Origin: SIG565 sp045656145
GTDB lineage: Bacteria > Bacillota > Clostridia > Oscillospirales > Acutalibacteraceae
DNA: 35,282 nt
Direction: 5' to 3'
NCBI GenBank assembly: GCA_045656145.1
Contig: JAZOQP010000004.1
Span: 1-35,282, forward strand
Part shown: positions 8,149 through 15,041 of the stretch, piece by piece
Position numbering within the stretch: the stretch's first letter is position 1
How the letters are laid out: each line of letters opens with the position of its first letter
The notes under the pieces: model-generated
What the model was told of the DNA's origin: nothing
The model's input: only the letters and a program-made list of their open reading frames with translations
Databases searched by the model: none
Position numbers and translations under genes: made by a program

Positions 8149-8829
8149 ATGTTGATTGAAGCTCTAAGGGGCGATGTTAATCTAACCGAATTTTTAATTT
8201 ATGCATTATCCGCTTTGGTGGTTGTATTTTTAGCTCTTCCGGTTCATGAATTTGCTCATGGATTTGTGGCTTCAAAACTTGGAGATCCAACCCCTAAATA
8301 TACCGGAAGACTTACCTTAAATCCCTTTGCGCATATTGATTATTTTGGTGCTGCAGCCATTTTGCTTTTTGGCTTTGGTTGGGCAAGACCTGTTGGAGTT
8401 AATCCCCGTTATTTTAAAAACTCAAAAGTAGGCATGTGTTTAACTGCAATAGCCGGTCCTGTTTCAAATATATTAATGGCATTTTTCTCTTTATTGATTT
8501 TTAATGTTGTTAATTACTTTTTATTTGATATCAGTTATTCAATAATGATTTATGTGCTATTGTTCTTTTATCAATTTGCCCTTATTAATATAAGCCTTGC
8601 GGTATTTAACCTTTTACCAATTCCGCCGCTTGATGGAGCAAAGGTTTTAGGTGTTATTTTACCTTCAAGAATTTATTTTAAGGTTATGCAATATGAACGA
8701 TATATAGCCATTGCTTTATTGGCGCTTTTATATCTCGGCGTTCTTTCATATCCGCTAAGTATGTTATCCTCTCTGATTTTTTCCGGTGTGAGTTGGCTGG
8801 CAGATCTACCTTTTCAACTATTTATTTAA
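8149..8829 (+). CDS. Site-2 protease (M50) family membrane metalloprotease
   Basis: A 226-residue polytopic protein of the short S2P/M50 group common in Firmicutes. The zinc motif HEFAH (H33, E34, H37) lies in the first transmembrane segment, and the partner motif NLLPIPPLDG carries D162, the third zinc ligand; GWARPVGVNP near 78-86 is typical of this subgroup. It probably cleaves substrates within or near the membrane, but the substrate is unknown. The start is placed at ATG 8149, eight bases after GGGG, rather than GTG 8140, which sits inside that ribosome binding site. It is followed by scpA after 11 bases, so it is probably the first gene of the scpAB transcript. Confidence 0.88.
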   Translation: MLIEALRGDVNLTEFLIYALSALVVVFLALPVHEFAHGFVASKLGDPTPKYTGRLTLNPFAHIDYFGAAAILLFGFGWARPVGVNPRYFKNSKVGMCLTAIAGPVSNILMAFFSLLIFNVVNYFLFDISYSIMIYVLLFFYQFALINISLAVFNLLPIPPLDGAKVLGVILPSRIYFKVMQYERYIAIALLALLYLGVLSYPLSMLSSLIFSGVSWLADLPFQLFI

Positions 8830-8840
8830 TTGGTGATACT

Positions 8841-9557
8841 ATGGAATTTCCTTATGTTTATCGGTTGGAGAACTTTGAGGGTCCTCTTGATTTGCTTCTC
8901 CAACTAATTGCGCGAAACAAATTAGATATTTATGATATTAAGTTATCTGTTCTAATCGATCAGTATTTAGAGCAGGTTAATTTGATGCAGCAAGAAAATC
9001 CTGATATAGAGAGTGAATTCTTGGAGATGGCTTCAAGGTTAATCTATATAAAAACTGCGAAACTATTACCAAAGCACGAAGAGTATGAAAGACTTAAGGA
9101 TGAGCTCTCAGGTCAGTTAATTGAGTATCAAATTTGCAGGCAGGTAGCTCAGATGTTATCAGAGCGCTCAGATGGTTTTGATAAATTTATTAAAGGACCT
9201 TCTGCTGTTGAATTACCTAAAACTTATACCTTAACTCATGAGAAGCAAGTGATTTTTGATTCATATTTATTGGCTGTTGGTAGGGGTCAAAGAAAGTTAC
9301 CGCCTCCAACGAATGCCTTTGTGAAAATCGTTGCTAAAAAAATTGTTTCGGTTTCTTCGAAAATAGTTTTTGTTATTAGGAACCTGTTTAAATCGGGTCC
9401 TCAAAAGTTATCATCGCTCTATAATCAATCAAAAAGCCGTTCTGAAATGGTTGCCACTTTCTTAGCAGTCTTAGAGCTATGTAAGGCCAATCGAGTAGAA
9501 TTAAAGGGCGATGGCGATGATGCCGAAATTAATTTAATTAAGGAGAAAAGAAAATAA
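8841..9557 (+). CDS. scpA: Segregation and condensation protein A
   Basis: A 238-residue kleisin subunit that bridges the SMC heads and, with ScpB, completes the bacterial condensin needed for chromosome segregation. The N-terminal signature YRLENFEGPLDLLLQLI lies at residues 6-22, the middle is charged and helical, and the C-terminal winged-helix region (about 160-235) includes FLAVLELCK. An in-frame extension to 8793 exists but runs into the upstream gene; ATG 8841 begins right at the conserved N-terminus and follows TTGGTGAT. The stop overlaps the scpB start (TAATG). Confidence 0.95.
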   Translation: MEFPYVYRLENFEGPLDLLLQLIARNKLDIYDIKLSVLIDQYLEQVNLMQQENPDIESEFLEMASRLIYIKTAKLLPKHEEYERLKDELSGQLIEYQICRQVAQMLSERSDGFDKFIKGPSAVELPKTYTLTHEKQVIFDSYLLAVGRGQRKLPPPTNAFVKIVAKKIVSVSSKIVFVIRNLFKSGPQKLSSLYNQSKSRSEMVATFLAVLELCKANRVELKGDGDDAEINLIKEKRK

Positions 9558-10126
9558 TGAAACCTGAAAATATAGTAAATTCTCTTTTCGCGGTAATCTT
9601 TGCAAACGGAGAGCCTATTAGCATAAGGCGCCTTTGCGAAACTTTTGAAACCGAACCGCAAGTTATAACCAAAGCCGCTAAAATTTTAAAGGATAGCCTT
9701 GAAAATTCTCCGCTAGAGCTTTTGGAATTGGATAATACATATCAGTTAGCAACAAAAAAAGAGCATGGTGAGTATATTAAGAAGGCTTTTGATATTAAGC
9801 GTAAAACTCCGCTTTCGAGCGCAGCGTTTGAGGTTTTGGCTGTTATTGCTTATAATCAGCCCGTAACCAAATCTTTTGTTGAGCAGGTGCGTGGAGTGGA
9901 TTGTTCAGGTGTTATAACAACACTTATTGAAAAGGAACTTGTTGAAGAAAGGGGAAGGCTCGAACTTCCGGGAAGACCTCTTTTATATGGAACAACAAAG
10001 AATTTCTTGCGTTGCTTTAATCTAAGTTCTCTTGAAGATCTGCCCGAACTTCCTAAGGTTGAAGGAGTTGTTTCTCCTGATATTGCAGAGCAAATGCCTG
10101 TTGAGGAAGTTCAAGAAGAATTATAA
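9557..10126 (+). CDS. scpB: Segregation and condensation protein B
   Basis: A 189-residue partner of ScpA in the SMC complex; it forms a dimer of two winged-helix domains per subunit. Typical motifs are the N-terminal FAVIFANGEPISIRRL, AFEVLAVIAYNQPVTK in the middle and VEERGRLELPGRPLLYGTT near 130-150. The acidic C-terminal tail is variable in the family. It overlaps scpA by one base with GGAG upstream, so the two are translationally coupled. Confidence 0.96.
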   Translation: MKPENIVNSLFAVIFANGEPISIRRLCETFETEPQVITKAAKILKDSLENSPLELLELDNTYQLATKKEHGEYIKKAFDIKRKTPLSSAAFEVLAVIAYNQPVTKSFVEQVRGVDCSGVITTLIEKELVEERGRLELPGRPLLYGTTKNFLRCFNLSSLEDLPELPKVEGVVSPDIAEQMPVEEVQEEL

Positions 10127-10168
10127 TTTGAAAAATTTTGTTAATAATTTTATAAAGGGGGAAATGCT

Positions 10169-10759
10169 ATGATTATTGCTATTATTTTAGGTGTATTAGC
10201 GATAATTTTAGCGCTTCTCTTTGTTCCTTTAAAATTATTTATTTCTTTTGATGAAGATTTAAAGGCGAATATCACATATTTTGGCTTTAAAATTAAAACT
10301 GATAAGCCTTTAAAAAAATCTTCCTCTTCTGAAAAGAATTCCAATAATCAGGAAAATATTTTAAAGAAATTATATAGCGAAAATAGTTTTAAGGAATTTC
10401 TCAATATTATTTTTTCTTTTTTAAAAACGGTTTTTAATCAACTTAAATTTATAATTAAGCATATCAGAATCTATAATTTTGATTTAAAAATTTGGGTGGC
10501 AACCGAGGATGCGGCAAAAACTGCAATAGAATATGGTGTTGTATCAACCGCTGTTTATAATTTCTTGCAGTTTGTTTCAGGAATTGCTAATCTAAAACTT
10601 AAAAAGGTTGATATTTATTCCGATTTTGAATCGAAAAAATCAAAAGTAATATTTTCAAGTTCGGTTAAAATTTCTCCAATTTTTTTAATAATTTCAGCAA
10701 TTATCATTCTTAAGAATTTATCAAATTTAAAGGGAAGTGTTACAAATGAGCGAAAATAA
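10169..10759 (+). CDS. DUF2953 domain-containing membrane protein (YtfI-like)
   Basis: A 196-residue protein with an N-terminal transmembrane helix (residues 2-24), a lysine-rich central region with a short low-complexity Ser/Lys/Asn stretch near residues 48-62, and a second hydrophobic segment near 168-185. The layout and the pairing with the next gene (ytfJ/GerW) match DUF2953 proteins, found beside ytfJ in many endospore formers. The biochemical role is not known; a role in sporulation or germination is inferred from the partner. The ATG follows the very strong AAAGGGGGAAATGCT. It overlaps ytfJ by 14 bases. Confidence 0.8.
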   Translation: MIIAIILGVLAIILALLFVPLKLFISFDEDLKANITYFGFKIKTDKPLKKSSSSEKNSNNQENILKKLYSENSFKEFLNIIFSFLKTVFNQLKFIIKHIRIYNFDLKIWVATEDAAKTAIEYGVVSTAVYNFLQFVSGIANLKLKKVDIYSDFESKKSKVIFSSSVKISPIFLIISAIIILKNLSNLKGSVTNERK

Positions 10760-11114
10760 CATCAAGGGAATTATGGATATTACCATGGATAAGCTTCGCG
10801 CCATGGTTGATGCCGATACTATTATCGGAACTCCTGTTGAAACCGCGGGAATAACTTTAATTCCCGTATCAAAAGTATCATTTGGCGTGGCATCAGGTGG
10901 TTCTGATTTTGCCAGCAATAAAACAAGCGCAAGCCTATTTGGCGGCGGCGGCGGAGCAGGTGTTTCAATTGTTCCAATCGCATTTATAGCTATTAGTGGC
11001 GGAAATGTTAAAATGTTACCCGTTTATAACGAGCCTTCTTCGGTCGAACGTGCTATAAATATGGCTCCCGAATTAATTGAAAAGGTTAAGGAACTTTTTA
11101 ATAAAGAAAAATAG
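10746..11114 (+). CDS. ytfJ: GerW/YtfJ family sporulation protein
   Basis: A 122-residue small protein of the GerW (YtfJ) family, which in Bacillus is a spore protein needed for full germination. The family core is visible as DADTIIGTPVETAGITLIPVSKVSFGVASGG, here residues 24-54 (listed as key positions), then a glycine-rich loop (LFGGGGGAGV) and IVPIAFIAISGG. The start is ATG 10746, about nine bases after AGGGAAG; the upstream in-frame GTG at 10737 lies right against that site. It overlaps the DUF2953 gene by 14 bases. The family is widespread in Clostridia and suggests, but does not prove, a spore-forming host. Confidence 0.9.
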   Translation: MSENNIKGIMDITMDKLRAMVDADTIIGTPVETAGITLIPVSKVSFGVASGGSDFASNKTSASLFGGGGGAGVSIVPIAFIAISGGNVKMLPVYNEPSSVERAINMAPELIEKVKELFNKEK

Positions 11115-11121
11115 TTATATT

Positions 11122-11171
11122 AAAACACACCGCTTAGTAAAATATAATATCTATATTTTCGGGTGTGTTTT
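11122..11171 (+). promoter_or_regulatory. Inverted repeat overlapping the dacF ribosome binding site, with a candidate -10 in the loop
   Basis: AAAACACACC (11122-11131) pairs perfectly with GGTGTGTTTT (11162-11171), which ends directly against the ATG and contains the GGGTG ribosome binding site. The 30-base loop holds TATAAT (11143-11148), with only a weak TTAAAA at -35. Read-through RNA could fold to hide the ribosome binding site, whereas RNA started inside the loop could not. This is inference from sequence only. Confidence 0.45.
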
Positions 11172-12278
11172 ATGCGTTTTTTAAAAATTTTAATTCTATC
11201 CTTTTTCCTCGTTTTTTTATTTATAATTCAGGCATTTGGCCTTGAAACCTCGGCTAAATCGGCCGTTTTAATAAACGCCGATACCTTTTCGGTGCTGTAT
11301 AGTAAAAATGAGTCGGAGAGGCTCCCGATGGCAAGCACCACCAAAATATTAACAGCGCTTTTATTGGCCGAAGAAAATTCTCTCCAAAGAGTTGTTAAAA
11401 CAACATCTCAAATGGTAAACGTTGAAGGCTCTTCTATGGGATTAAAGGTTGGGGATACGGTTTCACTTAATGATTTGCTTTATGGTATAATGCTTTCTTC
11501 CGGTAACGATGCCGCAAATACTGCCGCAATCTCAATTTCGGGTTCAATAGATAAATTTGCCGAGAAAATGAATAGAAAAGCGCAGGAGTTAGGTTTACAT
11601 AACTCTAATTTTGTAACACCATCAGGTCTTGATGCAAATGAGCATTACTCTTCGGCTTATGATTTATCGGTTTTAACGGCTTATGCCCTTAGAAATGAAA
11701 TTTTTGCAAATGCCGTAAAACTAAAAAACAAGACAGTTGCAATAAGCGGTAAAAGCGTTACACTAACTAATCATAATAAACTTTTAAACCTTTATCCTTA
11801 TTGCATAGGTGTTAAAACAGGTTTTACTAAACGCTCAGGCAGATGCCTTGTGTCTGCTGCTAAAAAAGAAAACACAACCCTCATTGCAGTTACTTTAAAT
11901 GATGGAAACGATTGGCAAGACCATATAGATATGTTTGAATATGGTTTTTCGATTGTAAAAGATACAGTTGTTTTTCCAAAGGTTAAAAATAAGGTGCCGA
12001 TAATTTCTAATACATTTGAAGAGGTTGAGATTGAGTTTGAGCCTTTAGAAATTGGCACTACCGGAGAAGAAATTACATATAAAATTAATTTACCAAGTGT
12101 GATTACGGCGCCTGTTTCTAAAAATCAGTTACTTGGAAATGTAGATTATTATGCTAACAATAGATTAATAGCCACCAAAAATATTTTGGCTAAAAATGAA
12201 TATAAAAATGAAAGTTCGGGCTTTAATTTTTTCGATAGATTAAGCAGAATTTATTTAATTTTAATTAGGAGTATTTAA
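11172..12278 (+). CDS. D-alanyl-D-alanine carboxypeptidase (DacF/DacB-like PBP5 family)
   Basis: A 368-residue penicillin-binding protein of the peptidase S11 family that removes the terminal D-Ala from peptidoglycan stem peptides. It has a signal peptide or anchor (residues 1-20), the catalytic STTK (S55, K58), SGN (S110, N112) and KTG (K215-G217), then a C-terminal beta domain and a hydrophobic C-terminal helix (YLILIRSI) that may hold it on the membrane. All three active-site motifs are intact. The start is ATG 11172; GTG 11163 lies inside the GGGTG site. Its position after ytfJ resembles sporulation-linked DacF/DacB genes in Clostridia. It overlaps the next gene by one base (TAATG). Confidence 0.92.
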   Translation: MRFLKILILSFFLVFLFIIQAFGLETSAKSAVLINADTFSVLYSKNESERLPMASTTKILTALLLAEENSLQRVVKTTSQMVNVEGSSMGLKVGDTVSLNDLLYGIMLSSGNDAANTAAISISGSIDKFAEKMNRKAQELGLHNSNFVTPSGLDANEHYSSAYDLSVLTAYALRNEIFANAVKLKNKTVAISGKSVTLTNHNKLLNLYPYCIGVKTGFTKRSGRCLVSAAKKENTTLIAVTLNDGNDWQDHIDMFEYGFSIVKDTVVFPKVKNKVPIISNTFEEVEIEFEPLEIGTTGEEITYKINLPSVITAPVSKNQLLGNVDYYANNRLIATKNILAKNEYKNESSGFNFFDRLSRIYLILIRSI

Positions 12279-13021
12279 TGAGAACCGTAAAAGTAAGATT
12301 ACAAAAGCATTTATCGGCGGCTGGTGTAGCTTCCCGCAGAAAAGCCGAAGAATTAATAATGAATGGTAAGGTTAAGGTAAACGGGCATGTTGCAAGAATT
12401 GGCGATAGCGTTGACCCCAAGCGTGATAAAATTACCGTTATGGGCAAGACCGTTGTTGCTGTTAATGAAAAGGTTTACATAATGCTTCATAAACCTCGCG
12501 GTTTTGTTACAACGCTTAGCGATGAATTTTCTCGCAAATGTGTTGCAGATTTGGTTAAGGATGCGCCCCAAAAGGTTTTTCCCGTTGGTAGACTTGATAA
12601 AGATTCTGAGGGTTTAATTTTCTTAACTAATGATGGCGATTTTGCCAATCGCTTAACTCATCCGAGCAGTCATGTTAATAAAACCTATAGGGTTACCGTT
12701 AAGGGCGAAGTTAATGATGAAAAGTTAGACAAGCTTTGTAATGGAATTATAATTGATGGTGTTAAAACTCTACCTGCAGAGGTGTTTATTGCCGAGAAAA
12801 AGGAAGATAGAACAGTTCTTATTTTTATAATTCATGAGGGAAGAAATCGCCAAATCAGAAAAATGTGCGAGGCTGTGAAGCTCGAGGTTATCCGATTAAA
12901 GCGCACCGAAATTGCGGGCGTAAAGCTTGGTATGCTCGGTCAAGGCAAATGGCGTCCACTTAATGAAAAAGAACTTCATCGCCTTGAGAATATTAGCTCA
13001 AGCAAAAAAGAGGTGGAGTAA
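12278..13021 (+). CDS. rluB: 23S rRNA pseudouridine synthase, RluB/RsuA family
   Basis: A 247-residue enzyme that isomerises a uridine in rRNA. It has an N-terminal S4 RNA-binding domain (about 3-60: RLQKHLSAAGVASRRKAEEL) and the RsuA-type catalytic domain with GRLDKDSEGLIFLTNDGD near residue 103, which contains the catalytic aspartate. Later motifs HEGRNRQIRKM and VIRLKRTEIAG are typical. The RluB name rather than RsuA follows from gene order (next to scpAB in Firmicutes, like B. subtilis YpuL); the exact target is not provable here. It is coupled to its neighbours by one-base overlaps at both ends. Confidence 0.93.
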   Translation: MRTVKVRLQKHLSAAGVASRRKAEELIMNGKVKVNGHVARIGDSVDPKRDKITVMGKTVVAVNEKVYIMLHKPRGFVTTLSDEFSRKCVADLVKDAPQKVFPVGRLDKDSEGLIFLTNDGDFANRLTHPSSHVNKTYRVTVKGEVNDEKLDKLCNGIIIDGVKTLPAEVFIAEKKEDRTVLIFIIHEGRNRQIRKMCEAVKLEVIRLKRTEIAGVKLGMLGQGKWRPLNEKELHRLENISSSKKEVE

Positions 13022-13404
13022 TGATAACTGTTTTACCCGTTAAAACCGAGTTAGAACTTAAAGAACTTTATGATTATTTAAGCTTTTCATTTAATGATAA
13101 TTCAGGCGCCGTTGTGGCGAAAGAAAAGGAAGAATTTTTAGGTTGCTGCCTTTTTGAAATTGATAATGAAAAAATTATTATTAATCATATAATTCCTGAA
13201 AAAGATATAATGCTTGCCGATGGCATTTTAAGGTCGGCGCTTCATATTGCAGACTATAGGGGAATAGAAAATGCTTATTTTTCGGAAACCGCCCCTGAAA
13301 ATCTCTTTAAAATCCTGGATTTTATTAAAGATGAGGATGAAAAGTCGCTAAAAATTGAAAAATTGCATGAAAGTAGCTGTTCTTGTCAAAAAAATAGCAA
13401 ATAA
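13021..13404 (+). CDS. Small hypothetical protein, possibly GNAT-like
   Basis: A 127-residue protein without clear motifs. The strand pattern (a residue run around LGCCLFEIDNEKIIINHI, then ADGILRSALHIADYRGIENAYFSE) resembles a minimal acetyltransferase (GNAT-like) fold in which a beta-strand carrying a central reporter segment is followed by a helix, but the acetyl-CoA loop (R/Q-x-x-G-x-G/A) is not evident. The tail ends in a CSC motif (SSCSCQKNSK), which could bind metal or be incidental. It overlaps rluB by one base, so it is the last gene of the scpA-rluB transcript. Family assignment is tentative. Confidence 0.65.
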   Translation: MITVLPVKTELELKELYDYLSFSFNDNSGAVVAKEKEEFLGCCLFEIDNEKIIINHIIPEKDIMLADGILRSALHIADYRGIENAYFSETAPENLFKILDFIKDEDEKSLKIEKLHESSCSCQKNSK

Positions 13405-13407
13405 TTC

Positions 13408-13436
13408 TTGCAAAATTGAAAAAGATGTGTTAGAAT
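13408..13436 (+). promoter_or_regulatory. SigA-type promoter of secG
   Basis: TTGCAA (13408-13413), 17-base spacer, TAGAAT (13431-13436) with an extended TGT just before it. It lies four bases after the previous stop and 34 bases ahead of the secG ATG. Confidence 0.78.
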
Positions 13437-13470
13437 ACTACTGTTGATTAAAAATTCGGAGGTGCATGTT

Positions 13471-13719
13471 ATGTTATGGTTTGAGTATCTAATAGGTGCA
13501 TTTATTATTTTAGTTTCTATTGTTATCATCGCTGTTGTTATTTTGCAGCCCGGTCATAGACAGGGAATTAACGGCGTAATTTCCGGCGGCGCTGAAACAT
13601 TTCTTTCCAAGAATAAGGCAAGAGATTTCGAAACCTTCCTCGCTAAGTGGACAAAGGTTATCGCTATTATCTTCTTCGCTTTAGCCTTAGTTGCAAACGT
13701 AATTGCTTTCGTTGATTAA
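13471..13719 (+). CDS. secG: Protein translocase subunit SecG
   Basis: An 82-residue small membrane subunit of the SecYEG channel. It has two transmembrane helices (about 5-25 and 60-80) joined by a cytoplasmic loop with the family pattern LQPGHRQGINGVISGGAETF. The start ATG 13471 follows GGAGGTG at ideal spacing; a longer in-frame version from TTG 13444 would include the ribosome binding site and is rejected. In many Firmicutes secG is followed by rnr and smpB; here it stands alone between its own promoter and a strong terminator. Confidence 0.94.
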   Translation: MLWFEYLIGAFIILVSIVIIAVVILQPGHRQGINGVISGGAETFLSKNKARDFETFLAKWTKVIAIIFFALALVANVIAFVD

Positions 13720-13735
13720 TTTTATATAACCTATC

Positions 13736-13765
13736 AAAACCTCGGTGAAACCACCGAGGTTTTTT
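13736..13765 (+). terminator. Rho-independent terminator of secG
   Basis: CCTCGGTG (13740-13747) pairs with CACCGAGG (13752-13759), flanked by AAAA upstream and six T downstream. The loop is four bases. Confidence 0.93.
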
Positions 13766-13770
13766 CATTA

Positions 13771-13803
13771 AAAAAAGCCAAGTGTTATTAACAACACTTG
13801 GCT
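13771..13803 (-). terminator. Terminator of the fumarase-beta operon
   Basis: On the plus strand AAAAAA (13771-13776) is followed by GCCAAGTGTT (13777-13786), a six-base loop and AACACTTGGC (13793-13802). Read on the minus strand this is a 10-bp hairpin followed by six T, ending just after the stop of the minus-strand gene. Together with the secG terminator it separates two convergent genes. Confidence 0.92.
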
Positions 13804-13808
13804 AATTT

Positions 13809-14336
13809 TTATTCAAATATTGTATTTCCGTTTGAGTCGATTGCAACGATGAGGGGGAAGTTATCAAATTCAAGTTTTTTAACCGATTCACAGCCTAAAT
13901 CATCGAAAGCGATTACTTCACTGTTTTTTATGCACTCTGCGGCAAGCGCTCCGCAGCCACCTAAAGCACAAAGATAAACGGCTTTATTTCGCTTTATGGC
14001 TTCAATAACCTCATTATTTCTTTCGCCCTTTCCAATTGTGCAAGCAAGTCCCATATCATAAAGGGTGGGGGTGTAAGGGTCCATACGAACCGAGGTTGTA
14101 GGCCCGCAGCTGCCGATAGGCAAATTATTAGGAGTTGGGGTGGGGCCTGCATAATATATTGTGGCATTTTCTATTTTAAAGGGGAGTTCTTTTTTATCAC
14201 TTAAAAGAGAAAATATTCTTTTATGAGCTGCATCGCGTGCTGTGTAAACAGTTCCTGAAAGATAGACTGTGTCGCCAACGGAAAGCTTTGGAATAACGCT
14301 TTTAAGAGATGAAGTATTTGTATAAAAAGTGTTCAT
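13809..14336 (-). CDS. Class I fumarase/tartrate dehydratase beta subunit (Fe-S hydro-lyase)
   Basis: A 175-residue protein of the fumarate hydratase class I beta family, which pairs with a 4Fe-4S alpha subunit to interconvert fumarate and malate (or a similar hydroxy acid). Family motifs include GDTVYLSGTVYTARDAAHKR near residue 21, YYAGPTPTPN near 61, GSCGPTTSVRMDPYTP near 75 and GGCGALAAECI near 127. The alpha subunit, normally immediately upstream, is absent; instead a DivIVA-like gene precedes it and overlaps by one base (TAATG). The upstream AAAGG is about 13 bases from the ATG, so translation is probably coupled. Whether it works with an alpha subunit encoded elsewhere is unknown. Confidence 0.9.
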   Translation of the reverse strand: MNTFYTNTSSLKSVIPKLSVGDTVYLSGTVYTARDAAHKRIFSLLSDKKELPFKIENATIYYAGPTPTPNNLPIGSCGPTTSVRMDPYTPTLYDMGLACTIGKGERNNEVIEAIKRNKAVYLCALGGCGALAAECIKNSEVIAFDDLGCESVKKLEFDNFPLIVAIDSNGNTIFE

Positions 14337-14878
14337 TATAAGTTTGCATAAACCTTTTCAAAATTTTCAGCGCGTTCTTCTTGAGTTTCGGTAGATTTTT
14401 CAATGATGGATTTTGTGTTTTCAAGAGTTTCGTTCAACTTTTCAACATCACTTGTGAAATTACGGCATAAATCATTAATCTTTTCCTTTACCGAATTGAG
14501 CGCAGAATTTGCTTCATTAATGGCATTAATGTTTTGCTCAATCTCGGTATCGGTAGCAGATTTAGCCTCATTTGCGGCGCTCATAATAGCTTTAGCATTA
14601 GTTTGCGCAACAAGATAAAGCTTTCCGATATTATCGCTTAGAGTTTTAACCTCTTCATATTTTTCGCGATAGAAAACTATATCCTTTTCGAGATTTTCCT
14701 TTTCAGAAATAACAGAATTTAATTTTTCATTTAAAGAAGAAATTTCTTCTTCCTTTGCTTTAATTTTGCCGTTTAAATCGGTTCTAACCTCGGCGTGCTT
14801 AATAGATTGCTTGTTTAAATACTCAGCAACATCTTCCTGATTATAACCGAATAAGCTTTTACGAAATCCAAATGCCAT
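14336..14878 (-). CDS. DivIVA-like coiled-coil protein
   Basis: A 180-residue protein with a DivIVA-like N-terminus (FGFRKSLFGYNQEDVAEYL, residues 3-21), as in membrane-curvature or pole-binding proteins, followed by a long predicted coiled coil (about 35-75 and 110-175) rich in E, K, N and S. It is not the classic DivIVA sequence, and the gene neighbourhood is not the usual ylm cluster, so I call it DivIVA-like only. The start is ATG 14878 after GGAGAATAATT; an upstream in-frame extension to 14965 runs through the promoter and is rejected. It heads a two-gene operon with the fumarase beta subunit. Confidence 0.8.
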   Translation of the reverse strand: MAFGFRKSLFGYNQEDVAEYLNKQSIKHAEVRTDLNGKIKAKEEEISSLNEKLNSVISEKENLEKDIVFYREKYEEVKTLSDNIGKLYLVAQTNAKAIMSAANEAKSATDTEIEQNINAINEANSALNSVKEKINDLCRNFTSDVEKLNETLENTKSIIEKSTETQEERAENFEKVYANL

Positions 14879-14908
14879 AATTATTCTCCTAATTTCATAG
14901 ATAACATA

Positions 14909-14936
14909 ATTATACCATATCGACGAAAAATTACAA
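14909..14936 (-). promoter_or_regulatory. Promoter of the DivIVA-like/fumarase-beta operon
   Basis: Read on the minus strand: TTGTAA (14936-14931), 16-base spacer, then extended -10 TGGTATAAT (14917-14909). The same TGGTATAAT occurs ahead of yfmF and tRNA-Thr. Confidence 0.78.
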
Positions 14937-14951
14937 GAAAAACTTTTTATT

Positions 14952-14975
14952 ATGCATTTATGCATTTTTTATGCA
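14952..14975. repeat. Three ATGCA repeats between divergent promoters
   Basis: ATGCAT at 14952-14957, ATGCAT at 14960-14965 and ATGCA at 14971-14975. They lie between the -35 boxes of the divergent DivIVA-like and nusB promoters, a typical place for a regulator site, but no regulator can be named. Confidence 0.4.
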
Positions 14976-14982
14976 AAATTAC

Positions 14983-15011
14983 TTGAAATAATAAACTTAA
15001 TGTTATATAAT
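14983..15011 (+). promoter_or_regulatory. Promoter of the nusB-tyrS operon
   Basis: TTGAAA (14983-14988), 17-base spacer, TATAAT (15006-15011); the nusB ATG is 30 bases further on. No other convincing promoter was noticed up to tyrS. Confidence 0.85.
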
Positions 15012-15041
15012 AAATAATAATATATTTTAAGGTGGTGCCTT

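Noticed and set aside
10128..10156. TTGAAA, 17 bases, TATAAA ahead of the DUF2953 gene
   Set aside because: The -10 overlaps the ribosome binding site (10154-10161), so RNA would start near 10163 and lose it. Probably chance in AT-rich DNA.
14879..14965. N-terminal extension of the DivIVA-like protein
   Set aside because: It runs through the -10 and -35 boxes and the ATGCA repeats, and ATG 14878 has a strong GGAG site.
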